Shown here piece by piece: positions 43,143 through 52,441 of a DNA stretch of 64,000 bases. The position numbers and the translations under genes are program-made. The number at the start of each line of letters is the position of its first letter. Position 1 is the stretch's first letter. This DNA is from Nitrospira sp. GTDB lineage: Bacteria; Nitrospirota; Nitrospiria; Nitrospirales; Nitrospiraceae. The stretch is taken from positions 4,101-68,100 of the forward strand of contig SPAW01000010.1 of assembly GCA_005239465.1 (NCBI GenBank), in the 5' to 3' direction. The notes under the pieces are model-generated. The model saw nothing but the letters and a program-made list of their open reading frames with translations, had not been told where the DNA came from and searched no databases.

Positions 43143-45453
43143 GGGGATCCTGTTCGGTTAAGATGCCCGCAAAGAGGAGGCAGCAGAAAGACCCACAGGC
43201 TGCCGTCAGACCGATCGCGTGGAGCACGGGAATCTTCGAGAAAGCCAACAGGCCGAAGACGAGAATCGTCGTTGCGCTACAGACGAGCAGCCCGAAGACC
43301 GTTCGGCGTCGTTCCTCGGGATGGTCCTCTGCGCGATTGAAGAACAACGCGTAATCGAATCCCAGGCCGATCACCAAGAGCAAGGTCGCGACATGAAACA
43401 GCGAGAGCGATTCACCGGACAGGTTCACAATTCCTGTCACCACAATGAGGCCGGCGACAATCGGGACGAGCACGCGCCAGAGTTGCGGGAGAGATTTTAA
43501 TCCGATTCCTAAGGCCACCACGATGATGACTGCTCCCCACCCAAGTAACTGCACGGTCCTGTCGCGATACTCTATCATCAGCCGGTTGGACTCTTCCTTG
43601 AGATCCACATACGCGACCGCCGCCTCTCCCCAGCCGGCCACCGTCGCCTTCAACCCCTTCCGATCGACGACGCCTCGCAGCGGCGCAACCGCCAGCCAGC
43701 GTCCGTCGTGTTCCATCATCAACGTCTCGATCTTGAGGCTCAACGACGTGCCGTGGAATGATCCACGGTCGACTAAGGGTTGGCTGCGGGCTGTCTCGAT
43801 CCCGGCGATAAATGGAGAGAACAAGCCAGGCGCGAACGGCAACCCTTTCACCGCATCGCGGAGCCGATCCTCCAAGAGGGCGGGCTCGGGCAAAGCCTGC
43901 TGCCGCTGTCGTTGTACGCGCCGGCTGGGAACATAGCGCGACACCAGATCGTATCCCGCCAAGACACCCGCTTCTTGCAGGCGATCCAGCTTCGGCATCA
44001 TCGTTTCACTTAGCTGCAATAGATCCTCTTGCGTAGCCGCCTCGACCACCACGAGATCGCGCACATCCGGCGCGCCCAATTCACCGCGCAGCTGCCGATC
44101 GAGTTGTTTTTTTTCTTCCGACACCGGACTGATCGTTGCCAGATCTTCTTCCCACAGAGGCGTATCTGACCATATCAGCACGATTGTCGCAAGAACGACC
44201 GCCACCGGTACCACAACCTTCGCCTTGGACAACTGCGCCATCATTCCAATCAAATCGGACTGAATCTCCCGAGGGACGAAACCGGCAGGGACACAGACCG
44301 GCAGCACCCATCGAGTCACCACCGCCGCTGTTCCCAATCCCGCCAGAGCGAAGAGCCCCAGTTGCGCCAACGCGGGAAAGCCGGCGAGAAGCAGGGACGC
44401 AAACCCGATGGCCGTGGTCAATACACCAAGGCGCATGGTCGGCCAAATGGCACGCATCGTGGCCTGTGCAGAATCCTTCTGAGTCAGGTGACTGAACAAA
44501 TGGATGGGGTAATCATCGACCACGCCCAACAGCGTAATGCCGAATCCCAATGTAATGCCGTGGACAAACCCGAACCAACTATGCACCGCGACGAGGCCGG
44601 CCAGAATCCCGCTCGATAGCGGAATCAGACTCAGCAAAACCAGCGTCAGCGATCGATAGCTGGCGTAGAGAAAGAGAAAGACCATCGTGGCCGCCGTCGT
44701 CGAGAGCCACCACACCTCCCGTTCGATCGTTCGCTGGATTTCGACGGCAAACACACCAGGACCGCTCATGAGCAACCGGGCAGATAGTGACGACTCAGTG
44801 AGCACCCGCTGAAACGACGCCTGGATATCTTGCTGAATCGCTCCCTGCGCATCGGCATCGAACCCGGCGGATCTGGTTTCGACTACCATCAACGCCCGAT
44901 GGCGATCAGCCGACATCCACACCCCTAGATGCTTTGCCGGAGCCTCCCACCCGGACCAAGACCGGAGGATCCCGATAAATTCCCCAGTCGGATCGGTCGG
45001 AATATATTCTTTAATCATTGGGGCGAGAGGAGAGCGCAGATCGTCGAGCCGTTGTTCAAGGGCGGCATGCAACGAGTCAATCGAAAAAGTCTCGGCCCTC
45101 ACTGTGGGACTCAGGAGATAGCGTGAGTGAAACAAGACCTGTCGCTCCTCGGGAGACAGACCCTGCATTCCATTGCCCACGAAATCGATCTGAGCGTTCC
45201 CTCGCAGTCCATCGCCCAGCGCTTTGCTGAGCCTAGCCAATTCATCCGGCTGCGCGCCCTCGATGGCCAGAAGCATCAGCCGACCGGCTAGGCCTGAGCG
45301 CACTTGATTCAGCAACAGTCGTTGCGTGGCCGTCGTTCCTTCTGGAAGCAGGTCGCCGAGTTCGCTATGGACCGACAAGCGGGTCGCCGTGAACCAGAAT
45401 GCGCCGGTGATGAGGACGACCCAGACAAGAACTGGCCACCGGGCGGCTCTCAT
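43132..45453 (-). CDS. MMPL-family exporter of the pigment cluster
   Basis: 773 residues from ATG 45453, with an ATGA overlap with the LolA-like gene; the longer open frame upstream is the shadow of that gene. Two repeats of an RND-like plan are visible: TM1 near residue 10, a periplasmic domain, then five or six helices around GITLGFGITLLGVVDDYPIHL, and the same around LLLVIGLGFDYALFFNRAED. The latter two carry the proton-relay Asp. MMPL exporters in aryl-polyene clusters are thought to move the lipid-linked pigment across the inner membrane. Confidence 0.9.
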   Translation of the reverse strand: MRAARWPVLVWVVLITGAFWFTATRLSVHSELGDLLPEGTTATQRLLLNQVRSGLAGRLMLLAIEGAQPDELARLSKALGDGLRGNAQIDFVGNGMQGLSPEERQVLFHSRYLLSPTVRAETFSIDSLHAALEQRLDDLRSPLAPMIKEYIPTDPTGEFIGILRSWSGWEAPAKHLGVWMSADRHRALMVVETRSAGFDADAQGAIQQDIQASFQRVLTESSLSARLLMSGPGVFAVEIQRTIEREVWWLSTTAATMVFLFLYASYRSLTLVLLSLIPLSSGILAGLVAVHSWFGFVHGITLGFGITLLGVVDDYPIHLFSHLTQKDSAQATMRAIWPTMRLGVLTTAIGFASLLLAGFPALAQLGLFALAGLGTAAVVTRWVLPVCVPAGFVPREIQSDLIGMMAQLSKAKVVVPVAVVLATIVLIWSDTPLWEEDLATISPVSEEKKQLDRQLRGELGAPDVRDLVVVEAATQEDLLQLSETMMPKLDRLQEAGVLAGYDLVSRYVPSRRVQRQRQQALPEPALLEDRLRDAVKGLPFAPGLFSPFIAGIETARSQPLVDRGSFHGTSLSLKIETLMMEHDGRWLAVAPLRGVVDRKGLKATVAGWGEAAVAYVDLKEESNRLMIEYRDRTVQLLGWGAVIIVVALGIGLKSLPQLWRVLVPIVAGLIVVTGIVNLSGESLSLFHVATLLLVIGLGFDYALFFNRAEDHPEERRRTVFGLLVCSATTILVFGLLAFSKIPVLHAIGLTAACGSFCCLLFAGILTEQDPHAA

Positions 45454-46085
45454 TTGACTGGTCCTCGGCGAATGGTCATCACCGACCGGTCGCCGTCCGG
45501 CGCGTGGATGGCAATGGTTCCGATATGCCCCTCGGAGCCTGAGAACAAGATATAATCGACCACGGCTTTCCCCGCCTGATCGTGGGGACGTAGGAGCAAT
45601 GTCCACTGCCGGCTGGTGCCTTCGACGGCGGTTTCGTAAACCTTCTTCAGCTGCGCCGCATCGCCCATGAAGCTGGCCCGAAAGGCTTCGACAAAACTGC
45701 GCAAGGCCGGATAGTCTTCCAGTGAAATGGTTTTCTTCACGCGCTTCCGTTCACTCTCGAAGGTCACCCGGTCTCCCTCGATGACGTAGCGCTCACGGTA
45801 CGGTTCCAGCACTTCCTTTTCCAGCGTCGACGGAGGCGTGAAGCGCAGCACGCCGCGCACCATGAGCGGCTCAGTCAACAATGACGAGTACGTCGCCTCT
45901 TCAAACGACACCGAGGGTTCCCGCCCTTCCTTCAGCGAGGCAACAACCTGCTCGACGGTCCAAACGTTGCTTGACTGATCGCCGTGAGACGGCGAACTCT
46001 CGACGGCTGCTCCGGCCACAGTCCCAGCCAGTAGCAGGACACACAGCGGGAGGAGCCAGCTAATGCGAATCGTCCCAAAACTCAT
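45450..46085 (-). CDS. LolA-like outer-membrane lipid carrier
   Basis: 211 residues from ATG 46085, which lies inside the end of the acyltransferase gene. A Sec signal peptide (about 1-27, ending AGAAV) precedes a LolA/LolB-type beta fold (YSSLLTEPLMVRGVLRF, FESERKRVKKTI, WTLLLRP). Such proteins are part of aryl-polyene clusters and presumably ferry the lipid-linked pigment through the periplasm. It is coupled on both sides: 26 bases overlap upstream, ATGA downstream. Confidence 0.85.
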   Translation of the reverse strand: MSFGTIRISWLLPLCVLLLAGTVAGAAVESSPSHGDQSSNVWTVEQVVASLKEGREPSVSFEEATYSSLLTEPLMVRGVLRFTPPSTLEKEVLEPYRERYVIEGDRVTFESERKRVKKTISLEDYPALRSFVEAFRASFMGDAAQLKKVYETAVEGTSRQWTLLLRPHDQAGKAVVDYILFSGSEGHIGTIAIHAPDGDRSVMTIRRGPVK

Positions 46086-46956
46086 AGAAGTTAAACCAAT
46101 TATCCGGCGCCCGGCGGCAGACGGCCTCAAGGCGATCGGCGTACCGTTGCATCCACTGTTTCAGATCGGTGGCCCGCTGTTCATGCGACAGCTGCACCTC
46201 TTCGCTAAAGGATTCGAGGTACACCTCGTATCGGTTCCCTCCCCGGTAGAGCCCGAAAAATAGGACCATCGGAGTACGGACGACGTGGGCCAACCGCATT
46301 GCCCCGGTCGGAAACCGGGCTTCACCGCCCAGGAAGGTACAGACGACAGACTGTTCATCCTGCATCACACGATCGCCCATGATGCCGACCACACCGCCCC
46401 TATCGAGACATTCTTTCACGTGTAACATCGTCTCCGCTCCACCGACCTGAATGACCGTTTCAGCCACGGCGGGATTCAATTCCTGGATCAGGCCACGAAT
46501 CAAGGGCGCGTTCTGCTCGTCCATGAGGATGCGGATTTCAATGTGCCGGTGAGAGAGTCCCACCGCACGGACGACTTCGAAACTTCCAAGGTGCGACCCC
46601 AAGATCACACAGCCACGGCCTTTCGCCAGTTCCCGGTCGAGCTCGTCTAACCCGTGCACCTGAATCTCGAACAGATCGTACCGCCCGCGCAGAAAATAGA
46701 CCCGGTCAAGAATCGTTGAGGCAAACGTATGGTAATGGTGAAAAAGATCGCACCAACTGGCGGGACGGCCAAACACCCGCTCACGAAATTGCTCGATCGC
46801 CCGTCGGGCCGCTCCTGAGCCCAGGAGAAAATAGACACAAATCGGATACAGCAGCGCACGAGCAACCGGACGGCCAAGCGACTGTGCCACCCATGCCATC
46901 ATCCGAATGCTGGTGTGGCTGCCGCGCTCCTGATGCTGTTGCCAGTCGAGACTCAC
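46060..46956 (-). CDS. LpxL/HtrB-like acyltransferase of the pigment cluster
   Basis: 298 residues. A hydrophobic N-terminal anchor (about 28-48) precedes the acyltransferase core, with the catalytic block LGSHLGSFEVVR (His about 120) and MGDRVMQDEQ. The C-terminal RRAPDNWFNFYEFW matches the LpxL-like acyltransferases found in aryl-polyene clusters. It probably joins the aryl polyene to its lipid anchor at the inner membrane. It overlaps the hotdog gene upstream by four bases and the LolA-like gene downstream by 26. Confidence 0.88.
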   Translation of the reverse strand: MSLDWQQHQERGSHTSIRMMAWVAQSLGRPVARALLYPICVYFLLGSGAARRAIEQFRERVFGRPASWCDLFHHYHTFASTILDRVYFLRGRYDLFEIQVHGLDELDRELAKGRGCVILGSHLGSFEVVRAVGLSHRHIEIRILMDEQNAPLIRGLIQELNPAVAETVIQVGGAETMLHVKECLDRGGVVGIMGDRVMQDEQSVVCTFLGGEARFPTGAMRLAHVVRTPMVLFFGLYRGGNRYEVYLESFSEEVQLSHEQRATDLKQWMQRYADRLEAVCRRAPDNWFNFYEFWDDSH

Positions 46957-47279
46957 ACCCGTTCCGCTTGCGCCGCTGTGCCAGGTGTGAACTCGATTGC
47001 GCCGGACGCAATGAGACGCGCATCGACCTGACAGGAAAATGTGGCCCGAGCGGTCGCGTCCTCGTCCACTCGAATGGTCACGACCTCACCCGGCCTCAGG
47101 GGAGAGGAAAACTTCACCATGGGTAGTCCCGTCACCAACAGCGGCGCCGTCGAGCCCCGACGCAGGGTGTCGAGTACTTCGTTGAGCAGCACCACGCCCG
47201 GCACGACGGGATAGCCCGGGAAATGCCCCGCAAGCGACGGATGACCATGGCTGATCGACAACACGCGTTCATGCACCAT
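46953..47279 (-). CDS. Hotdog-fold 3-hydroxyacyl-ACP dehydratase (ApeI/FabA-FabZ-like)
   Basis: 108 residues from ATG 47279; a GTG at 47315 would overlap the ligase gene further. SLAGHFPGYPVVPGVVLLNE holds the family His and the GxxxxPG loop. It resembles the ApeI dehydratase/thioester hotdog group, smaller than FabZ. It would act with the larger dehydratase at 40694-41137, each on different chain lengths. The stop overlaps the acyltransferase start. Confidence 0.85.
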   Translation of the reverse strand: MVHERVLSISHGHPSLAGHFPGYPVVPGVVLLNEVLDTLRRGSTAPLLVTGLPMVKFSSPLRPGEVVTIRVDEDATARATFSCQVDARLIASGAIEFTPGTAAQAERV

Positions 47280-48633
47280 GGCCTTGCCTTTCCAGCCATC
47301 GCCGGGCCAGCTCACTCACCGCTTCACGCGGTAATTTGCCGGTCTCATTCCGAGGCAGACTGGGCACACAGACCAACGGGCGAGGCAGAAACACCGGATC
47401 GATGTGCGTCCGCAACGCGCGCTGAATCTCCTCGCTGGTTTTCCTCGGGGCCACGACAAACGCCATCAGCCTCGTGACAAGATCAGACCCTTCCTCAGGC
47501 AAAAAGAAGACCCCGTCCTGAACACCGTCGATCTCCAATAATTTCTGATTCAAGTCTCCTAGTGACACGCGATGGCCGGCGACGTTCACCTGATCCGCTT
47601 CACGACCGTGGACGACGAACGTGCCCTGCGCATCGACCGTGATGCGATCCGGCACCGGGACCGGAGCCGGGAGATACTCGGCATGCACCATCCACGACGC
47701 CTCGTCCTGCACCACCCGCACGCCATCCAATGGTCGCCACCGTTCACCATCGACCGTACGCCGTTCGGCCACACTGCCCGCTTCGGCAAATCCAAAAATT
47801 TCATGCACCTTGGTTTGAAAGTGCCGTTCGGCCTCTTGCGCCAGGCTCCGAGACAGTGGAGCGGTAGCAGATAGGATCAGTCCACCGGACGGAACTCTCA
47901 CACCTTCTGTGACACAGGCGCGGAGATGCAATGGCGTGGTGACGAGTATCCGTTGACCCGTCACGTCGGCCAAGGCGCTCCTGATGTCGGCCGGAAAGAG
48001 TGGTCGACCGGCATGCATGACCAACCCATGCATGACCGGCAACATCACGGAGGCTTCGAGTCCGAACATATGTTGATGCGGAACGGTCGCCACCACCGCG
48101 GCGCGGTCACCACCCTTGATGCCGAGCCTGGCTCCAGTCGCGTGGGCCACGGCCGTCAACGCCCCCCACGTTTTCTTGTTGGGCATCGGTTGGCCGGTGC
48201 TTCCCGATGTGAACGCGATCGCCACGAGTTGATTCAGCGGGACACGGGGAATCTCCCTTGGCCACGCAGTTCGGCCTCTCAGCGGTTGAATCGAGACGGA
48301 CTCGATCCCCTCGATCGTATCGTCCCGATCGGTCAGACCGTAGCTGTCGGGATAGTCGCCGGCAACACGGCGAAGGGTCTGGGGTGCCCGACTTTGCGGA
48401 AGCAACGTCACCTGCCGCCGCAGAATCGCGGCGGCAAATCCCACCAGAAACTCGTAGCGGCTGGTCGCAAGATTGAGAACCGTGGGCCGATCAGGCAACG
48501 ACTCCACGAGGCGGGACACGTCGGCGAGAAACTGTCGGGCTGTGCGAGGCCCTCCCTGCTCCCAGGCCAGCACATCGTCCGGATTGTAGGGGCCGATCAA
48601 GGGCGTGTCGTGCATTGCCCCACCCGCGGTCAC
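47269..48633 (-). CDS. AMP-dependent acyl/aryl-ACP ligase (ApeH-like)
   Basis: 454 residues from GTG 48633, overlapping the ACP stop by four bases (an ATG at 48615 is an alternative). IAFTSGSTGQPMPNKKTW (about 140-157) is the P-loop of adenylate-forming enzymes, with FGFAEAGSVAERR as motif A5 and GREADQVNVAGHRVSL as motif A8. It is the aryl-polyene ligase type: it should activate hydroxybenzoate as the adenylate and load it on the ACP encoded directly upstream. Confidence 0.9.
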   Translation of the reverse strand: MTAGGAMHDTPLIGPYNPDDVLAWEQGGPRTARQFLADVSRLVESLPDRPTVLNLATSRYEFLVGFAAAILRRQVTLLPQSRAPQTLRRVAGDYPDSYGLTDRDDTIEGIESVSIQPLRGRTAWPREIPRVPLNQLVAIAFTSGSTGQPMPNKKTWGALTAVAHATGARLGIKGGDRAAVVATVPHQHMFGLEASVMLPVMHGLVMHAGRPLFPADIRSALADVTGQRILVTTPLHLRACVTEGVRVPSGGLILSATAPLSRSLAQEAERHFQTKVHEIFGFAEAGSVAERRTVDGERWRPLDGVRVVQDEASWMVHAEYLPAPVPVPDRITVDAQGTFVVHGREADQVNVAGHRVSLGDLNQKLLEIDGVQDGVFFLPEEGSDLVTRLMAFVVAPRKTSEEIQRALRTHIDPVFLPRPLVCVPSLPRNETGKLPREAVSELARRWLERQGHGA

Positions 48634-48893
48634 TTCGTTCGGTTCTTCTCGATTGCCTTGGCCAGCGCCCGCAGGGATGAAAAGATCGCTTTGATCTCCG
48701 GATCGCTCGACTTGAGTTGATAGCCGTATGTTTGGGAAATGGCCAGCGAGAGTTCCAACGCATCGATCGAATCGAGGCCAAGCCCGTCGCCGAACAGGGC
48801 CGCCTCAGACTGTATGGTCGCCGGATCGACCTTGAGCTTGAGCGTCTGGACGATCAGCTTCGCGATGTCTTGTTCCAGTAGTGACGTTACCAA
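48630..48893 (-). CDS. Acyl carrier protein (pigment pathway)
   Basis: 87 residues from a TTG at 48893; AAGGGGG lies ten bases upstream and no ATG or GTG is in frame between it and the previous stop. FGDGLGLDSIDALEL contains the phosphopantetheine Ser (Ser42) in DSID, the form seen in aryl-polyene ACPs. It would carry the aryl starter and growing polyene. Only one ACP gene is found here, whereas the best-known clusters have two. Confidence 0.88.
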   Translation of the reverse strand: MVTSLLEQDIAKLIVQTLKLKVDPATIQSEAALFGDGLGLDSIDALELSLAISQTYGYQLKSSDPEIKAIFSSLRALAKAIEKNRTK

Positions 48894-49004
48894 TGAAGCG
48901 ATACCCCCTTGGGAAATCCTTCGATCTGCTGAATCTTGTTGAGCATCACTATTCTTATCTTACCGACCTAACTTGAATCATGTCACCTCACGAACCAACC
49001 TAGG

Positions 49005-49622
49005 TCACGACGACGGCTTCTCAAGTACAGCGACGAGATCCGCACGGAGCTTTGCAAACACTTTCTTGTACGCATCAAAGGACGACTGACGGACAGCCGA
49101 TTTCATACCAAACGCCCCTGCCCCAACCATCTTGCCCCCTTGGCCTTCCCCTTCCTCTCTGTAGGATTTGTCGAACACCAGAGATTGTCCAGCGCGGTAG
49201 ACTCGCGCTTGCACAACCACGGTGGTATGAAAATCACTAAACGCGTAGTGTGAAATCGATAACTCTACCGTGAGGCGTGGCATTCCTTGCTGCGGCTCTT
49301 CATACTGCGATGCCGCTTTATAGTGCCTGAACATCTGAGGAAACTCGACGTCCGCGATCTGGCGAAGCATTTCTCCGGGACGGGCATCCCAGGTGTTTGC
49401 AATTCCCGTAGCCCATGACTTGATCGAAACAACCTGTCCAACCGTATATGGAGCGATCGTCGCTACGAGCCCAGCATCATACAGTTTGCCGCCTGTTGAA
49501 TAGCCAATATCTTCGAACCGAATGTCGTAATGACAACCGGTCGAAAGAAACAACACGAAGACGCTCAACAGCATTCCTGACCATTGGACCGCGCGTCTTC
49601 TGAGGCCAACCATTATATTCAT
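49005..49622 (-). CDS. Lipoprotein of unknown function in the pigment operon
   Basis: 205 residues from ATG 49622, GAGG upstream. The signal peptide ends in a lipobox FLSTGC (about 26-31). The mature part, with YDIRFEDIGYSTGGKLYDAG, VVVQARVYRAGQSLVFDKSY and a Gly-rich KMVGAGAFGMKSA turn, looks like a small beta-rich periplasmic domain with some likeness to Lpt- or DUF-type lipoproteins. I cannot name it. It sits between the methyltransferase and ACP genes and probably takes part in export or anchoring. Confidence 0.75.
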   Translation of the reverse strand: MNIMVGLRRRAVQWSGMLLSVFVLFLSTGCHYDIRFEDIGYSTGGKLYDAGLVATIAPYTVGQVVSIKSWATGIANTWDARPGEMLRQIADVEFPQMFRHYKAASQYEEPQQGMPRLTVELSISHYAFSDFHTTVVVQARVYRAGQSLVFDKSYREEGEGQGGKMVGAGAFGMKSAVRQSSFDAYKKVFAKLRADLVAVLEKPSS

Positions 49623-49650
49623 GTTCGGCTCCTCTCGCTAAAAACTATGT

Positions 49651-50439
49651 TCACAGCTTGACCGCGCGGTAATCGCGCAGGACACCGCTCCACCATTCTT
49701 TCAATGAGCACTCTACGAACCCGACTTCCCTGAGCGTTTCCATGATGGTTTCTGGCGGCACGCAATTTTCGGTCGTCTCCCACCAATAGCCCATGAGGGT
49801 CTGCATGTCGCGATTGCCCGTCATCGTTGAGAAGAAATTTCCCAGAACCGTCTTGATATAAAACCGCGACAGGGTCCGCAGAGCAGCCGACTTGGGTCGT
49901 GAAATTTCAAGAATCAGGACGATGCCCCCGGGCTTCAAGACGCGCCGATACTCGGCAAACGCGCCCTTGAGGTCCGGAACGTGCCGGAGCGCATAGCCCA
50001 TGCTCAGAAAGTCAAACTGCTCGTCGGGGAACGGCAGACTCTCTCCCACGCCACGCACCAGATTTCGGCAAGGCCCCTTCTGCGCCTCGCGCAACATGCC
50101 GATGCTTGGGTCGAGCCCGATGACCGAGCCGGACGGTCCGACCAGATCCAGGGCGCATTGCGTCACCAGACCAGGTCCGCAGGCGATATCGAGAACCTGC
50201 ATGCCCGTCTTGAGCTCAGCCTGCAGAAGCGCCTTTTTCCGATACCAGAGCCCGGAACCGAAGCCGGTGGCCTTGTCGATGTTGCGATATTGATAGGCCG
50301 TGCGGTTAAAAAGCTCGTTGAGAAATCCTTGCCTGGTCTCAATCTCGTCATAGTACTGACGTAATGGCGGATGAGGGGCTATCGGCCGGCTGGCCGGACT
50401 TGTGACCCGTTGACCGATCGGCTCAGTGGATTGGCTCAT
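49651..50439 (-). CDS. Class I SAM-dependent methyltransferase (UbiE-like)
   Basis: 262 residues from ATG 50439. VLDIACGPGLVTQ (about 84-96) is motif I, the SAM site; VIGLDPSIGMLREAQ motif Post I; FDFLSMGYALRHVPD motif II; and LKPGGIVLILE motif III. The N-terminus is close to UbiE/COQ5-like enzymes. In the operon it could O- or C-methylate the aryl ring, as methylation of the head group is known in aryl polyenes. It is first of the tightly spaced pigment genes, 29 bases ahead of the lipoprotein. Confidence 0.87.
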   Translation of the reverse strand: MSQSTEPIGQRVTSPASRPIAPHPPLRQYYDEIETRQGFLNELFNRTAYQYRNIDKATGFGSGLWYRKKALLQAELKTGMQVLDIACGPGLVTQCALDLVGPSGSVIGLDPSIGMLREAQKGPCRNLVRGVGESLPFPDEQFDFLSMGYALRHVPDLKGAFAEYRRVLKPGGIVLILEISRPKSAALRTLSRFYIKTVLGNFFSTMTGNRDMQTLMGYWWETTENCVPPETIMETLREVGFVECSLKEWWSGVLRDYRAVKL

Positions 50440-50516
50440 TAAGGCCTCCCGAGACTCAGACGCCCACACTTGTAGCAGGACGCTCTCCCACGGGCAAGAG
50501 GGAGGCGACCTAAGTC

Positions 50517-52421
50517 TCAGAAGAATGCCTGCACGGAAAAGACGACGTCATTGTCTCGGTCGCGATGGTTGTAATCCAGCCGGAACGTCCAATTCTGCGA
50601 GAGCGTATAGCGCGAACCGGCATACCAGCGAATATCGTCGGACTTGTCTCCGAGTGCATACCGCAGATAGGATCCCGATACCATCAGCTTCCAACGATCG
50701 GTCAGATCGGCCAGCATGCCCACCGTGCCGCCGCCGCCGATGCGGTGCCGTTTCTCATAGGCCTTACTGTAATTCGCTTCGGCTTCGGCAAAGGCGAAGT
50801 AGACCTCTCGCTTGAACAGGTTGGATTCCGCCGCCGCCCCGATCCCTCCGCTAGCGATCCCATTGCTGCAGAGTTGGCAGCCATTGTGGCGAATCGTCTG
50901 CATCCCTATATTCACTTTCCAAGATGGCGCGTGGAAGAGATCGTCCATCGGCGAGAGGGACAGAATATTGAGCAACGTCGCTCGTTCGAGCCTGGTTTGT
51001 TCCGCCCGGTTGTAGTGCCGCAGAGCCAGCCCGAGCATTTCAATCTGCGCATTGGGAGTGTATCCCTCCTCGGGGTCCAGGAGATCATGATAAGCTGCGC
51101 GCAACGACACCTCCTCGAAGGTGTCATGATTGCGCCAGCCGGCACCTATGGTCGCCCGAGAAGTCCGGTGCCCCGTATCCGGCTGTTTTGTATAGGGGAG
51201 AATTTCGACCTCCTCGGATGGGACCAACAGCCGGCTTCGCTCTGTCAGCACCTGCCGGTTGCGCTCCTTGTAGACCTTCACCTCCGGATCGTCACTTTCG
51301 CCTTTATAACGAAGATAGTCCGACGCGACGTCCAGCACCAAGGCCCGGCGCAGAAGAGGCAGCGCTGCAAATGAGGTGTCATGTGCAATTTCTGGAGAAT
51401 GCATGATTTGTTTCGACAGGATCCGCTCTTCAGGCGTCAGGAGAATCCGTTTTCTCCTGATGATCGTGCTACGGGACGGACGGTAAGTCGTGGTACCCAC
51501 CATCCCTGGTTGGGCTACGATGATCCGCACTGTATCCGCTGGAATAGTCCAGAAATGAAACTGTTCCCTCAAATGCAAATCAGGGTTGGCATACTCCAAG
51601 AGAGACAGAATGTGATATGAACAATTCTCCTTGAAGAAGAAATAATCGAAGTACGCGTTCCCCATCTCCCATGCATGCATAAGCAGCCGGTCGATCTGAG
51701 AGGGCGTGAGGTTCAGTTGATATTCCCACATGTCGCGATTCTCGATGTCGCGATAGGCCTGGACCTTGAGGTAATAGGGTGGGGTGGAGAAGAAGCCCTT
51801 GTATCCCCCGAAAATGCCCTTGTAAGCATACTCGAGGCCAACGTCAGGAGGCACGTCTGCGGCATAATCGATCGTATAGGCCAGTATCCTCGTCTGTTCG
51901 GTCTGACCTTTCTGGTCGATCCGCAAGAACGTGTGACCGAACATGGAGGCAGGATTGTTCATGAAGGCTGCGGGGAAGATGAGGCTGATTCCTTGCGGAT
52001 TCAACTCAGCCCGCCACCGGTCGAAACGATCACAGGCGACCGGCGCAAGCCGACTGTCATCAAACCGCAGGCGCTCCTTCAGCCAGTGATACCGAGCGAT
52101 GAAGGCACACTGGGCCGGCTGTTTCGAGCGTCCCACGAGGTCGGCGGAAAAGAAGTGCTCGATCGTCGCATCGAGTTCGGCCTGTGGATCGTGCTTGCCC
52201 TGGAGCGACATGAAAAATCCCTCGTCATCTTGCTCACTGGTAACCCCTCCAAAAAGATTGGCTCCATAGTGGAGCAACAAATGCCATTCTCGCTCGTCCG
52301 CCAAACGAGCCAGCCTTGCCTGCTGAATTAGCTCGTAACGATACGCTTGGGGAGCCGGCTCTGCCACACTTTGGCCTGGAGCACAAATGAGCGCGAGGAT
52401 GGCGAGTAAAAGGTGGATCAC
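50517..52421 (-). CDS. DUF4105 membrane-associated protein (lipoprotein N-acyltransferase Lnb-like)
   Basis: 634 residues from GTG 52421. A Sec signal (about 1-20) is followed by the DUF4105 papain-like domain with His163 (FGHTFL) and Cys267 (KENCSYH). The last 200 residues are a series of beta strands (YRPSRSTI onwards; ATIGAGWRNHD; FRLDYNHRDRDND) ending in an aromatic QAFF, as in outer-membrane barrels. DUF4105 includes Lnb, an N-acyltransferase for lipoproteins. With several lipoproteins in the region this is a fitting role. It is next to DUF3015, its common partner. Confidence 0.85.
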   Translation of the reverse strand: MIHLLLAILALICAPGQSVAEPAPQAYRYELIQQARLARLADEREWHLLLHYGANLFGGVTSEQDDEGFFMSLQGKHDPQAELDATIEHFFSADLVGRSKQPAQCAFIARYHWLKERLRFDDSRLAPVACDRFDRWRAELNPQGISLIFPAAFMNNPASMFGHTFLRIDQKGQTEQTRILAYTIDYAADVPPDVGLEYAYKGIFGGYKGFFSTPPYYLKVQAYRDIENRDMWEYQLNLTPSQIDRLLMHAWEMGNAYFDYFFFKENCSYHILSLLEYANPDLHLREQFHFWTIPADTVRIIVAQPGMVGTTTYRPSRSTIIRRKRILLTPEERILSKQIMHSPEIAHDTSFAALPLLRRALVLDVASDYLRYKGESDDPEVKVYKERNRQVLTERSRLLVPSEEVEILPYTKQPDTGHRTSRATIGAGWRNHDTFEEVSLRAAYHDLLDPEEGYTPNAQIEMLGLALRHYNRAEQTRLERATLLNILSLSPMDDLFHAPSWKVNIGMQTIRHNGCQLCSNGIASGGIGAAAESNLFKREVYFAFAEAEANYSKAYEKRHRIGGGGTVGMLADLTDRWKLMVSGSYLRYALGDKSDDIRWYAGSRYTLSQNWTFRLDYNHRDRDNDVVFSVQAFF

Positions 52422-52441
52422 TGCATAATGAGCAGAAAGGA

